NCBI RefSeq assembly: GCF_000014865.1
Contig: NC_008576.1
Span: forward strand, 62,001-126,000
From: Magnetococcus marinus MC-1
GTDB lineage: Bacteria; Pseudomonadota; Magnetococcia; Magnetococcales; Magnetococcaceae
DNA length: 64,000 nucleotides
Direction of reading: 5' to 3'
The notes beneath the pieces were generated by a model. It was not told the origin of the DNA. It did no database searches and saw nothing but the letters and a program-made list of their open reading frames with translations. Below, in pieces: positions 1 through 7,823 of the stretch. Numbering within the stretch: the stretch's first letter is position 1; every line of letters begins with the position of its first letter. A program made the translations under genes and the position numbers.

Positions 1-90
1 TTTCTCGGCATGCGCAGAATAGGGCAATACAAGCGCATTTAAGAGCATAAATAAGCCCAATAGAGGGTGGTTAAGCAGGTGTTTGAACAT
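1..90 (-). CDS. Start of an exported protein, cut by the window edge
   Basis: Only the first 30 codons are present, read leftwards from an ATG at position 90. They encode a short basic start (Lys3, His4), a hydrophobic stretch at residues 9-24 and an Ala-His-Ala at residues 26-28. This is what a Sec signal peptide with a signal peptidase I site looks like. The gene is divergent from fliJ, with about 160 bp between them. The mature protein lies outside the window, so its function cannot be named. Confidence 0.55.
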   Translation of the reverse strand, partial: MFKHLLNHPLLGLFMLLNALVLPYSAHAEK

Positions 91-250
91 AGAGGTCCAA
101 TCCGGCGAGCTTTTTGCTTGGTTTCTTTCCTTAGAGGTGGTGGCGTCCCATGCAGCGCGGGTGGTCACCTCTTGGTAGCGTCGCTAAGTGTACTCTGCTT
201 TGGCTTCGCTCCCAACGGGTGATGCGTGAAAAAGAGGGTAAAGGTGTGGT

Positions 251-706
251 GTGGCGGTTAACCGTTTTAGCAGATTGGTGGAGCTCCGTCGGCTGCGCGA
301 AGAGGCGCAAGGGGGAGAGTACGCCAAAGTTCTGGCAGATCTCAACGCCCTGCAACAGCAGGTTGTGGATCTGGACCAAGAGACCGAACAGGCCCGTGTG
401 GATGCCCTTGAGATGGTCGGGAATGCCGCAAGCATTCTATCGGGGGAGATGCTTACCGGCTTTTTTGAGGGGCAAAAGATACGGCGTAAACGGCTTTTAA
501 CACAAATAAGCCGTACCAAACCGGTGGTAGAGGCCGCTAAACAGCGCTGGTTAGAGGCCCGTAAAGGTCTGCGACAGGCTGAAATATTAGAAGAAAAAAC
601 CAGCCAACAGCTGCAAAAAGAGGCGCTGAAGGTGGAGAATCGAATGCTGGATATGGCCGGGGTGGTGCGTCACATTCGGCAGCGCGACAAGGAGAACATG
701 CTGTGA
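251..706 (+). CDS. fliJ: Flagellar export protein FliJ
   Basis: A 151-residue, almost wholly helical, charged protein with the FliJ pattern: a FSRLVELRRLREE start followed by a long coiled coil of Glu/Gln/Lys/Arg-rich heptads. FliJ is the small soluble part of the flagellar type III export apparatus. It couples the FliI ATPase to the FlhA gate and escorts chaperones. The start is a GTG at 251 after a purine-rich stretch. The length fits the family (about 147 aa). It overlaps the next gene by a TGATG junction, so the two are probably translationally coupled. fliI, a usual upstream neighbour, is not seen; the upstream gene is divergent. Confidence 0.82.
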   Translation: MAVNRFSRLVELRRLREEAQGGEYAKVLADLNALQQQVVDLDQETEQARVDALEMVGNAASILSGEMLTGFFEGQKIRRKRLLTQISRTKPVVEAAKQRWLEARKGLRQAEILEEKTSQQLQKEALKVENRMLDMAGVVRHIRQRDKENML

Positions 707-1218
707 TGAATGGGATGAAAAAAATCGTGGCGGTGGCCGTTCTGGCCATGGCATTCATGATACAACCGGTGGGGGCTGCGCAAGATCAAAACGGCTCCCC
801 TCGTGATCCGGTGGATCTGCTCAAAACATTGGAGATTCGCCAGAATGAGCTAGAGACCCGGGCCAAGGTGCTTGATCTGAAAGAGCAAGAGCTCAAGCGT
901 ATGGGGGAAGAGGTGGAACGCCGTCTCAAGGCCCTTACCGCTCTGCGTGAGCAGGTACGTCAAGATATTCTGGAAGAGAAGCAGATTGACAGCAATAATA
1001 TTGCCCGCTTGGCACGTATCTACAGCTCTATGAAACCCAAAGTGGCGGCGGGTCAATTAAAGGATCTGGAGCGTGAGACGGCGGTTAAAGTGCTCAAGGT
1101 GCTCAAAGAGAAGGTGGCCGCGAAAATTTTTGACAAAATGGACCCCCAGGATGCGCTGCCCCTGGCAGATGCCATTGGCATGAGCTTACAAAAACGGCGT
1201 ATGTTGCGCGTGCAGTGA
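706..1218 (+). CDS. MotE-like periplasmic flagellar protein
   Basis: A 170-residue protein with a clear signal peptide (MNGMKK, then a hydrophobic run ending near GAAQ), a coiled coil at about residues 30-90, and a C-terminal segment with AAKIFDKMDP and LADAIG, which resembles the MgtE N-terminal-like fold of MotE proteins. MotE homologues are commonly encoded beside fliJ. In rhizobia MotE acts in the periplasm on the motor protein MotC. The ATG at 706 overlaps the fliJ stop; a GTG at 703 is an alternative start. A strong terminator follows. The family is assigned from the C-terminal pattern and the context, so the role here is inferred. Confidence 0.68.
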   Translation: MNGMKKIVAVAVLAMAFMIQPVGAAQDQNGSPRDPVDLLKTLEIRQNELETRAKVLDLKEQELKRMGEEVERRLKALTALREQVRQDILEEKQIDSNNIARLARIYSSMKPKVAAGQLKDLERETAVKVLKVLKEKVAAKIFDKMDPQDALPLADAIGMSLQKRRMLRVQ

Positions 1219-1248
1219 GCGCATAGCTTACCTGAAATGAGCCGGTTG

Positions 1249-1288
1249 TATAGAAAAAAACACGCCAAACAGCGTGTTTTTTTCTATA
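1249..1288 (+). terminator. Intrinsic terminator after motE-like gene
   Basis: A perfect palindrome with arms TATAGAAAAAAACACGC and GCGTGTTTTTTTCTATA and a 6-nt loop. The T-run is inside the right arm and an A-run inside the left, so it could stop transcription from either side. Confidence 0.85.
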
Positions 1289-1507
1289 TATATCAATATC
1301 ATGCAATTTAAATGCAGAAATCTTTAAAAAAGGGTTAAAGGGTTGCCGTGGATGGTCGATAAACTCTTTTACGCAGGGCAATTGGGCTTTGCACAATAAA
1401 AAAAACAAGCAGGGCAAAAAAAGCTTAAAGATTCCATGAGAGGTGTCGATAAGCATGTTAACGGCCACAAGAGCCGTAACCATGAAGGGTTGTACCTAAG
1501 GGAAAAA

Positions 1508-1561
1508 ATGTGGGCAAGATGCCTGCATTAAAAAAAAACGATGTGGGCAAGATGCCTGCAT
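1508..1561 (+). promoter_or_regulatory. Two tandem sigma-54-like promoter elements before flagellin F1
   Basis: A 21-nt sequence (1508-1528) is repeated exactly at 1541-1561 with a 12-nt A-rich spacer. Each copy contains GTGGGCAAGATGCCTGCAT, in which GG and GC are separated by exactly 10 nt (GG 1513-1514/GC 1525-1526 and GG 1546-1547/GC 1558-1559). This is the -24/-12 geometry of sigma-54 promoters, with the TGCA -12 box intact and a GGGCA in place of TGGCA. The downstream copy would give a leader of about 115-120 nt for F1. Confidence 0.5.
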
Positions 1562-1595
1562 CAAAAAAATCGTACATGAACTGTATGTTAGGGTT

Positions 1596-1667
1596 AGGGT
1601 TGGCCCTGTAAAACGATCAACCCACCTCCAGCCAAGGACGGACAACACGAAGACCATACTGGATCTT
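1596..1667 (+). promoter_or_regulatory. F1 leader element
   Basis: AGGG-UUGG-CCCU (1596-1607) is a small hairpin also present in variant form ahead of F4, F7-F9, F11 and F12. It is followed by a CACCTCC...CCAAGGACGG segment that aligns with the GGA hairpin of the other leaders but lacks the neat hexaloop. The GTTAGGGTTAGGGTTGG run is part of this element, not a telomere-like repeat. Regulation at RNA level is inferred. Confidence 0.4.
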
Positions 1668-1687
1668 TGTATGTTGGAGGTTTGACC

Positions 1688-2506
1688 ATGCCACTGTACA
1701 TTAATACAAACGTCGCTTCGCTCAATGCGCAGCGCAAATTAACCAAGTCTTCTGACGATCTTTCCACCACTTTCGCACGGCTCTCTTCCGGGTTGCGGAT
1801 TAACTCCGCACGGGACGACGCAGCTGGTCTGGCCATCACTAATCGGATGACGTCCCAGATTCGCGGACTCAACCAGGCTGTTCGCAACGCCAACGACGGT
1901 ATCTCCGTTGCGCAGGTTGCCGAAGGGGCCCTGGATGAAACCACCAATGCTTTGCAGCGTATTCGTGAGCTGGCTGTACAGTCGGCTAACGCCATCTACA
2001 ACAGTTCGGACCGTCTGAACCTCGATAAAGAGGTCGATCAGATGTTGGCCGAGATTCAGCGCATCTCTGACGATACGCAGTTTAACAAGCTGAATGTGTT
2101 AGATGGCACATACGTTGGGCAAAAGTTCCAAGTGGGTGCCTTTTCCGGCCAAACCATCACCTTGAGCATTAATAGTGCCTCCTTAGGTCTGCTTGGGGTA
2201 ACCAATTTGACCATCAGCACACAGGCTGGTGCTGAAGCCGCGCTAGCCCTTGTGGATAATGCGTTGGACAGCATCTCGGATGTACGCGCCAACTTGGGTG
2301 CGATTCAGAGCCGGTTTAGTGCGGTCATTGGTAACTTAAGCAACGTCGTGGAAAACATGTCGGCAGCGCGTTCTCGCATTCAGGATGCTGACATTGCGGC
2401 GGAGACGGCCAACCTGACCAAGACTTCGATCTTGCAACAGGCAGGAACCGCGGTGTTGGCGCAGGCGAACCAGCAGCCCCAATTAGCGCTTCAGTTACTG
2501 GGCTAA
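1688..2506 (+). CDS. fliC: Flagellin F1
   Basis: A 272-residue flagellin made only of the conserved D0/D1 helical domains, without the variable D2/D3. The N-terminal MPLYINTNVASLNAQRKL and SSGLRINSARDDAAGLAI, and the C-terminal ILQQAGTAVLAQANQ, are textbook flagellin. The ATG at 1688 follows TTGGAGG; an in-frame ATG at 1667 would disrupt the family start. Its closest relative in the window is F15 (shared RINSARDDAAGLAIT and SANAIYNSSDRLNLDKEVDQ), so F1 and F15 form one subgroup separate from F4-F12. It is exported through the flagellar secretion system and polymerises into the filament. Confidence 0.96.
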   Translation: MPLYINTNVASLNAQRKLTKSSDDLSTTFARLSSGLRINSARDDAAGLAITNRMTSQIRGLNQAVRNANDGISVAQVAEGALDETTNALQRIRELAVQSANAIYNSSDRLNLDKEVDQMLAEIQRISDDTQFNKLNVLDGTYVGQKFQVGAFSGQTITLSINSASLGLLGVTNLTISTQAGAEAALALVDNALDSISDVRANLGAIQSRFSAVIGNLSNVVENMSAARSRIQDADIAAETANLTKTSILQQAGTAVLAQANQQPQLALQLLG

Positions 2507-2648
2507 ACCCTGGTTAAGCGATTATCCTGTACCTGCATGGGTGCAGTGGGAGAGTTGCGGCCTGAATCAATGACTTACGGTTTGTGTGTATGATACAGGT
2601 ACGTTGTGTGTGGTAATGACTGCGTGAATTTGCGGCGGGAGAGTCGTT

Positions 2649-3251
2649 ATGTCGTTTCATGTCCGTTCACATCCATGGAGCCTGCGGGCTGATGGAAGCG
2701 GGGAGTCCGGGTGGGTGCATAGCCCCGATGGTCTCTACCGTGTGGCGGCCAAGGGGTGTCATGGGGAGGTTCTGCGTCAGGTACCTGGTTTGGGTATGGT
2801 GGGTCGTTTTCTACACATGATGGGTCCTATGGAGATGTCTGACACTGCCCATGTGGGGGTGGAGGGGCTGGCCCGCATGGCGGAGTTGGCGGATCTAGGC
2901 CGTCCTGATGGACAGGCGCAGAGACACATCTATGAGCTGGCAGAGTTAGCCATGCAGGGGCGGGTAACCTGTGATGACCGAGAGGTGCTTCGGGTGGCGG
3001 TGCGACGCCTTATGGAGGCGATCAACGCGGCGGCCAACGATGAACCTTATGAGCTTGAGGGGGGTACGCTTAATCCAATGGGGCGGTTGCGCGATGGTCA
3101 GTTTGTACCGCTGGGTATGGTAGAGGGGTTGCTCGTCGATGGTGTGGATCGGGTTATGGAGCCGCGTCATCAAACCACCTTCAACCAGGGGCAGACAGGT
3201 ACGGACGGGCGCACGGCATCAGTGCTGGGAGAGAGTGATGTTGAAACGTAA
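2649..3251 (+). CDS. Unrecognised protein in flagellin cluster (first of a coupled pair)
   Basis: A 200-residue protein I do not recognise. It starts at an ATG preceded by GCGGGAGAG. The N-terminal half carries Gly/Trp-rich segments (LRADGSGESGWVHSPDG) and the middle is helical (MAELADLGRPDGQAQRHIYELAEL). No signal peptide, membrane segment or catalytic motif is visible. Its end overlaps the next gene by 14 bp in another frame, so the two are likely translated together. Position between flagellins F1 and F2 suggests a filament-related job, for example a chaperone, modification or assembly factor, but this is only context. Confidence 0.6.
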   Translation: MSFHVRSHPWSLRADGSGESGWVHSPDGLYRVAAKGCHGEVLRQVPGLGMVGRFLHMMGPMEMSDTAHVGVEGLARMAELADLGRPDGQAQRHIYELAELAMQGRVTCDDREVLRVAVRRLMEAINAAANDEPYELEGGTLNPMGRLRDGQFVPLGMVEGLLVDGVDRVMEPRHQTTFNQGQTGTDGRTASVLGESDVET

Positions 3252-3969
3252 TAGCCAGGCGGCAGGTGGTGGTACTGGGTGCCATAGCCGAGCCGGTTTA
3301 AGGTTGGTTGCCCGGGGGTCGATGCCCCGTTGGGCGACTCAAATAGAGCTAGGTTGGGTGCGTCAGTTGGGGCCTATGCCGGTGGTGCGTCTCCAGCAGG
3401 GTTATCTGTTGGCAGAGGTATGGCGGGAGATACGTATGGCGATTCGTTCGGTATCTCGCAAGGGCTGTTCGCGTTTGGTGGGGCGGGTTGAAAGGGAGCA
3501 TGCGGGCGGGCTGCTTGGGGTGGGCCGGTTGATGCTCTTGCATGGACCCGAGACGCCCTCTTTGCGGGCACAGCGTAGCGTGGGTAGCCATGGGCAACAG
3601 GTAGAGGTGGAGAATCTTGGGGCGGTGTTTCCTCTGTTGATGGAGAGCCGTAAACCCATACAGGTGCCCCACAGCCGTACCATAGGGCAATGGCGCATAC
3701 GCAATGGCCGGGTGATTCGTTCGGGCACCCTGCGGCGGCGTCCCAATGGGTTAATGCCCCGCCGGGGACCGTTATCCAATGGCGTGGTAGAGCCCCACGA
3801 GGGTGCCATGGGCTGGTCGATTTTTAATGATGGGACTTCGCTGTTAATGGGTCTTCCGGTGGAGCGTGTTGAGGCGCGGAGCCTGGGGGCATGGCAGGTT
3901 AGTCAAGCGGGTGAGATAGAGCGTTCGGCACGTAATCGCATGATCTGGCGCAGCATGCTGGATAGCTAA
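3238..3969 (+). CDS. Unrecognised basic protein in flagellin cluster (second of a coupled pair)
   Basis: A 243-residue, arginine-rich protein with no family I recognise. I chose the ATG at 3238 (MLKRNSQAAGG), which has GGGAGAGAG just upstream and overlaps the preceding gene; a longer ORF from 3139 runs through that gene and is unlikely. Visible features are a repeated hydrophobic/aromatic pattern (LGWVRQLGPMPVVRLQQGYL) and a very basic central stretch (GTLRRRPNGLMPRRGPL). There is no signal peptide and no obvious membrane helix. With the gene before it, it forms a two-gene unit flanked by flagellins on both sides. Confidence 0.58.
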   Translation: MLKRNSQAAGGGTGCHSRAGLRLVARGSMPRWATQIELGWVRQLGPMPVVRLQQGYLLAEVWREIRMAIRSVSRKGCSRLVGRVEREHAGGLLGVGRLMLLHGPETPSLRAQRSVGSHGQQVEVENLGAVFPLLMESRKPIQVPHSRTIGQWRIRNGRVIRSGTLRRRPNGLMPRRGPLSNGVVEPHEGAMGWSIFNDGTSLLMGLPVERVEARSLGAWQVSQAGEIERSARNRMIWRSMLDS

Positions 3970-4068
3970 AGGTTTAAGAAACGAAGAATAGGTTTGGTCA
4001 AGGGACCATACCTTGTGCGCAATCAGCCGTTTGGCCCTTAGGGGCGAACGCGGAATGGACGTAAGACC

Positions 4069-4887
4069 ATGGCGCTTTATATCAATACAAATACGGATTC
4101 GTTGGGTGCGCAGAAGATGTTGACGCGCGCTTCCAACGGTTTGCAGACCCATTATGAGCGGTTGGCATCGGGACGGCGGATTAACTCGGCGGCGGATGAT
4201 GCCTCTGGTTTGGCCATTACCAGTCGGACCACGGCTCAGGTTAGGGGTTTTAACCAAGCATCGCGAAATGCCAATGATGGAATCTCCTTTTTGCAGGTAG
4301 CCGATGGTGCCTTGGAGGAGACCCATGCCATGTTACAGCAGCTGCGTGAGTTGGCGGTAGAGTCGGCCAATGGCAGTTACAATGCGCTGGATCGTGGCAA
4401 TATGCAGCAGGTTGTGAGTGAGTTAACCGCTGAGATTCAACGGATCGGTAGCGAACGTAAATATAACGATCATGTGATGCTGGATGGCACCTTTGCCAAT
4501 CAGACGTTTCAGATCGGTGCGTTTAGTTCAGAGAACATAACCGTCACCATCGCTTCGGCGACCGCCAGTGCGTTGGGTGTGGAGGATCTCTCGTTTTCGA
4601 CACAGGCTAAAGCAGAGGCCGCTTTGGCGACCCTCGATAGCGCTTTGGATGCGGTCTCTGATATCCGTCTGGATCTAGGGGCTGTGCAGAACCGTTTTAT
4701 GTCGGCGATGGGTAATTTAGGCAGCATGTCCATGCATACATCGGCCATGCAGTCCCAGATGATGGATACCGATATGGCGGCTGAAACGGCTTTGCTTACG
4801 AGAAGTTCTGTCATTCAGCAGGCGGGGGTGGCCATGTTGTCACAAGCCAACCAGCGGCCACAGTTGGCGCTGCAACTATTGGCATAA
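4069..4887 (+). CDS. Diverged flagellin F2
   Basis: A 272-residue flagellin whose ends still fit the family (MALYINTNTDSLGAQKML, RINSAADDASGLAI, AMLSQANQRPQLALQLLA). Conserved positions have drifted: SGRRINSAAD instead of SGLRINSAAD, NQRPQ instead of NQQPQ, and MQSQMMDTDMAAETALLT instead of the usual RSRIMDAD helix. It shares the central type of F1 and F15 (EIQRI, FQIGAF, ITVTIASA). The unusually high Met content in the C-terminal D0/D1 part is odd. It may be a minor or specialised filament subunit or may be decaying. No GGA hexaloop hairpin was found just upstream. Confidence 0.9.
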   Translation: MALYINTNTDSLGAQKMLTRASNGLQTHYERLASGRRINSAADDASGLAITSRTTAQVRGFNQASRNANDGISFLQVADGALEETHAMLQQLRELAVESANGSYNALDRGNMQQVVSELTAEIQRIGSERKYNDHVMLDGTFANQTFQIGAFSSENITVTIASATASALGVEDLSFSTQAKAEAALATLDSALDAVSDIRLDLGAVQNRFMSAMGNLGSMSMHTSAMQSQMMDTDMAAETALLTRSSVIQQAGVAMLSQANQRPQLALQLLA

Positions 4888-4907
4888 ATAGGGTGAAGCA
4901 TGACTCG

Positions 4908-5002
4908 CAGAGGGATCTGTAGAGCCGCAACCGGTGGTTGTGATGATGTGCCATAGGATGGCCAACCTGACCACCGGCCCGCTACAGGCTTTGGAGAGCC
5001 TG
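4908..5002 (+). promoter_or_regulatory. Three GGA-loop hairpins before flagellin F3
   Basis: Three short hairpins present GGA in the loop: CAGA-GGGA-UCUG (4908-4919), GCC-AUAGGAU-GGC (4950-4962) and CAGGCU-UUGGAG-AGCCUG (4985-5002). The last has a perfect 6-bp stem and lies 13 nt before the F3 start codon, next to the GGGAGGG ribosome binding site. These resemble CsrA binding sites; binding is inferred. Confidence 0.6.
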
Positions 5003-5015
5003 GGAGGGTATTAAG

Positions 5016-5822
5016 ATGGCATTGAGTGTTAATCCCAACGCCTTTTGGTTAAACGCACAGCAGTCGGTCAACGGATCGGCGTTGGGGATCGGCAAGAGTA
5101 CGGAACAGCGGACCAGCAGTAAGCGTGCGCATGTCGCTAAGCAGGATCAACAGGTGTTGGCGGCGGCGGCGATGACAGCCAAGGTGCGTGAACGCAATCA
5201 GGAGTCCCACGCGACCAATGATGGGATCTCCGTTATTCAGGTAGCGCAGGAGGCGCTGTATCAAACCACATCCACACTAGAGAAGGTGCGTTGTCTAACG
5301 CAGGTGTTGGAGGATGGGGGGGTAGCGCAGCAAAAGGAAGGGGTTTGTGAGCAGATAGAGGTGCTGTTGGCAGAGATTGATCGTATTGCCGCCCAGACGG
5401 TTTTTAATCAGCAAACGCTGATTTCAACAGGGGGGTGGACCGGGATTGTCGATTTGGCACCGCACCAAGTGATCTGTTTGACCGTAGGTAGTGCCACACA
5501 GCGGGCATTGGGGTTGGATGAGATGGACCTTTCCGAACGCCAAGGGCAGAAGGTGGAAGGGGTGCTCAAGCAGGTGGATAACGCCATGACCAGTGTGGCG
5601 GATATGCGGGCGCAATTAGGGGATATGCAGGTTCGTTTTAAAGAGATCATTGAGCAAATTGCCCAGGTGGAGGCTAAGAACGGAGGGGTAAGGATTCGGA
5701 GTGCGCAGGTTGCCAGGGAGGCGGCCTTGCACGTGAAGGGATCCATCCAGATTTTTTCGGACCGTTCGATTGTGGCGCAGGCCAACCAACAGCCTTTGTT
5801 GGCGGTTAATTTGATGAATTAG
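5016..5822 (+). CDS. Highly diverged flagellin-like protein F3
   Basis: A 268-residue protein with flagellin length and skeleton but a badly altered D0 region. The start MALSVNPNAFWLNAQQS and end VAQANQQPLLAVNLMN are recognisable, as is NDGISVIQVAQEAL, but the near-invariant SSGLRIN-ADDAAGL block is replaced by unrelated sequence (TSSKRAHVAKQDQQVL). Two Cys residues (VRCLTQ, GVCEQ) are foreign to flagellins. The ORF is intact over 807 bp with a good ribosome binding site, so the protein may be made, but polymerisation into a normal filament is doubtful. The GGA-hairpin array starts right after its stop codon. Confidence 0.78.
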   Translation: MALSVNPNAFWLNAQQSVNGSALGIGKSTEQRTSSKRAHVAKQDQQVLAAAAMTAKVRERNQESHATNDGISVIQVAQEALYQTTSTLEKVRCLTQVLEDGGVAQQKEGVCEQIEVLLAEIDRIAAQTVFNQQTLISTGGWTGIVDLAPHQVICLTVGSATQRALGLDEMDLSERQGQKVEGVLKQVDNAMTSVADMRAQLGDMQVRFKEIIEQIAQVEAKNGGVRIRSAQVAREAALHVKGSIQIFSDRSIVAQANQQPLLAVNLMN

Positions 5823-6811
5823 GCATCTATTCCCACGGGGCCATGGAAGACCCCGAAGATACGGTAAGGATACCGTCGCCAGGAAGGCGGACCGCCGGAA
5901 GTAGGCGGCACAACAGGGGAGATGCCAAAGTTTTGGGTGGTAGGAGACCCAAAGCAGGGAAGCGCAAGCAGAGGCAGCAGGGAAGCTGCCGAACAGACAC
6001 GCAGTTGTAGGACGGCATGACAGGTGCCGCAGGAGTGGCGCCAAAGTGCCACGGATGGCAACAGGCAAGGAAGAAGTTGAGGTCAAACAACCCTCACGGA
6101 AGAGGGGCCGGGCAAGGGGTGACAGCGGATGTAATCCCAATCCAGGTAAAGGTTTTGACCCAGCGTGCCAGGGAAGGCGAGAGGATTGGTCGCACAGGCA
6201 TGGATCGGTTTACCGAGCGCATGGTCCGCCGAGCAGGGATGGATGCCTGACCTGAGTTTGATACCCACGAGGCCGGAGGCCGCAGTGCCAGGATGGCACC
6301 TCTCAAGGATAGAGGGGGGGGTAAGGGGTAAGCCCCGCCATGGTAGGGGTGGACCCAAGGAGGGGTCCTACATACCACATATGATCGCAAGGAGGCGATC
6401 TGGCCTTAGGTAGGATGCAGGAGGCATCCATGGGCCGTTAGGGTTTGGAGAGCCCGAGCGCCAAGGGTGGCGTTCTAAGGAAAGAAAACCGCCCGGAATA
6501 TTAAGAAGGGTGTGGCAGGGAAGCCATGGGTTTAAAGGTTGTTCAACCGGTAGGGTCCGAATGCCTGTAGGCAGGAGATCCATGGCGAAAGGATGATTGT
6601 TTTTGGAATGAAGTAGCAGAAGAAATCGCCAGGAAGGCGAGCGCACCCAAAGTTGGATTTCAGCACGCGACACCCCGAAAACCGCCCCATAGGGCGGGGC
6701 TTCCAAGGAAAGGAGGCCAGAGGGGTGGGCTGAAATGCCAGTGAGGGATTAAGGGAAAATCGGGTTGGATCGGCCCGAGCGAATGAACGGTTCACCACTC
6801 CAGGGACGGAG
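5823..6811 (+). ncRNA. GGA-hairpin array, candidate CsrB-like CsrA-sequestering RNA or RNA-rich mRNA spacer
   Basis: No credible gene lies here, but on the + strand at least 23 consecutive short stem-loops carry GGA in the loop. Examples: ACGGU-AAGGAU-ACCGU (5861-5876), CGCC-AGGAA-GGCG (5877-5889), GGCAGC-AGGGAA-GCUGCC (5973-5990), UGCC-ACGGAU-GGCA (6047-6060), CCCUC-ACGGAA-GAGGG (6091-6106), GUGCC-AGGAU-GGCAC (6285-6299), GGACCC-AAGGAG-GGGUCC (6351-6368), GAUCGC-AAGGAG-GCGAUC (6383-6400), GGAUGC-AGGAG-GCAUCC (6413-6429), UGGC-AGGGAA-GCCA (6513-6526), UCGCC-AGGAA-GGCGA (6626-6640), and CUCC-AGGGAC-GGAG (6798-6811, inside the F4 leader). The stems differ while the loops share ANGGA. CsrB/RsmZ RNAs bind CsrA with exactly such loops. 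No promoter or terminator was identified, so it could be a separate RNA or part of an F3-F4 transcript. Confidence 0.8.
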
Positions 6812-6866
6812 AGGTCAGCAATGGAGGCATCCCAATAGGAGGGTTGCGTCCCATTACACAAGGAGA
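6760..6866 (+). promoter_or_regulatory. F4 leader: two hairpins and ribosome binding site
   Basis: UCGGGU-UGGAUCG-GCCCGA (6760-6778) is the F4 version of the first leader hairpin and CUCC-AGGGAC-GGAG (6798-6811) the GGA hexaloop hairpin. The ribosome binding site is AAGGAGAAAG just before the ATG at 6873. The leader is the last part of the GGA array, so array and F4 may be one RNA. Confidence 0.55.
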
Positions 6867-6872
6867 AAGATC

Positions 6873-7688
6873 ATGGCTCTGTATGTTAACACCAATGTCT
6901 CTTCGCTCAATGCTCAGCGCAAACTGAACAATAGCACCAATGCCCTTAGCAAGACCTATGAGCGTCTCTCTTCAGGGTTTCGTATCAATAGCGCCGCCGA
7001 TGATGCCGCCGGTTTGACCGTCTCCACCCGGATGACGGCGCAGATCCGCGGCTTAAATCAGGCAGCCCGTAATGCCAATGACGGTATCTCTCTGGTGCAG
7101 GTGAGTGAGGGTGCGTTGGCCGAAACCGAAGCAGCCTTACAGCGTATGCGTGAACTGGCCGTGCAAGCCGCCAGTGGTACCTATACCAACACCGACCGTT
7201 CTGACCTGAATGATGAACTGACGCAGTTGGTTTCAGAGATCACCCGTATTGCCACAGAGACCAAGTTTAACGGCATGGTCACGCTTTCTGCGACCCAGAC
7301 TTTTGACATTCAGGTGGGTGCGGATGCGGGTCAAAAGATCACCATCAATACCACCGCAGCGGGTGCCTCGGCCCTGGGTGTGACGGCGGCCAGCATCACC
7401 TCGGCGGGTTTGGCCAGTGCGGCCATTACCAAGATTGACGCCGCCATTGCCAGCGTATCGGATATGCGCTCGGTGCTGGGTGCTCAGCAGAACCGTCTGG
7501 AGGCAGCCATTGCCAACCTGACCAACGTCTCCGAGCGTACCCAAGCGGCCCGTTCGCGGATTATGGATGCGGATATTGCCCAGGAGACCGCGGCGCTGAC
7601 CCGGAATGCCATCCTGCAACAGGCCGGAACCGCCATTTTGGCGCAGGCCAACCAGCAGCCCCAGCTTGCGCTGAGTCTGCTTGGCTAA
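6873..7688 (+). CDS. fliC: Flagellin F4
   Basis: A 271-residue canonical flagellin ([69 protein letters not shown]). The start at 6873 follows AAGGAGAAAG; the longer reading frame upstream is leader. The protein differs from F5 at essentially one residue (NVSS against NVAS). Together F4, F5 and F6 are a nearly identical triplet spaced 1019 bp apart, which points to recent tandem duplication or ongoing gene conversion. Confidence 0.96.
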   Translation: MALYVNTNVSSLNAQRKLNNSTNALSKTYERLSSGFRINSAADDAAGLTVSTRMTAQIRGLNQAARNANDGISLVQVSEGALAETEAALQRMRELAVQAASGTYTNTDRSDLNDELTQLVSEITRIATETKFNGMVTLSATQTFDIQVGADAGQKITINTTAAGASALGVTAASITSAGLASAAITKIDAAIASVSDMRSVLGAQQNRLEAAIANLTNVSERTQAARSRIMDADIAQETAALTRNAILQQAGTAILAQANQQPQLALSLLG

Positions 7689-7700
7689 GGTTAAACCCAT

Positions 7701-7769
7701 TCCCACCCCCAAGTTGGGGGTGGGAACCCCTTCCCAAGCCTGCGCGACAGGTGGGTTTGGGAAGGGGTT
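7701..7769 (+). other. Two strong hairpins after F4 (repeated after F5)
   Basis: TCCCACCCCC-AAGTT-GGGGGTGGGA (7701-7725) has a 10-bp perfect stem. It is followed by a longer hairpin whose arms are AACCCCTTCCCAA (7725-7737) and a complementary TTTGGGAAGGGGTT (ending about 7769). There is no T-run, so they are not classic intrinsic terminators. They may protect the 3' end of the mRNA. The same pair recurs 1019 bp later (8720-8788). Confidence 0.6.
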
Positions 7770-7823
7770 CCCGAAATAAGGGAGCCCGGAGGTCGGACCC
7801 GCCGCCTGAAAAGAGGGGTTCTT

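Noticed and set aside
1588-1604. Telomere-like GTTAGGGTTAGGGTTGG
   Set aside because: Only two units, and the GGGTTGG part belongs to the flagellin leader element found also before F14 and F15.
3402-3809. Minus-strand ORFs of 100-135 codons under the unknown gene 3238-3969
   Set aside because: The plus-strand gene has a ribosome binding site, overlaps its upstream partner and follows the cluster direction; the minus ORFs are shadows of an Arg-rich gene.
5823-6764. Short ORFs on both strands over the hairpin array (for example 6083-6390 minus)
   Set aside because: They overlap one another in several frames, lack ribosome binding sites and family features, and the composition is explained by repeated paired stems.
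5823-6811. Integron attC sites or a REP cluster as explanation for the hairpin array
   Set aside because: No integrase or cassette genes are present, stems are not repeats of one another, and what is shared is the GGA loop rather than the stem sequence.
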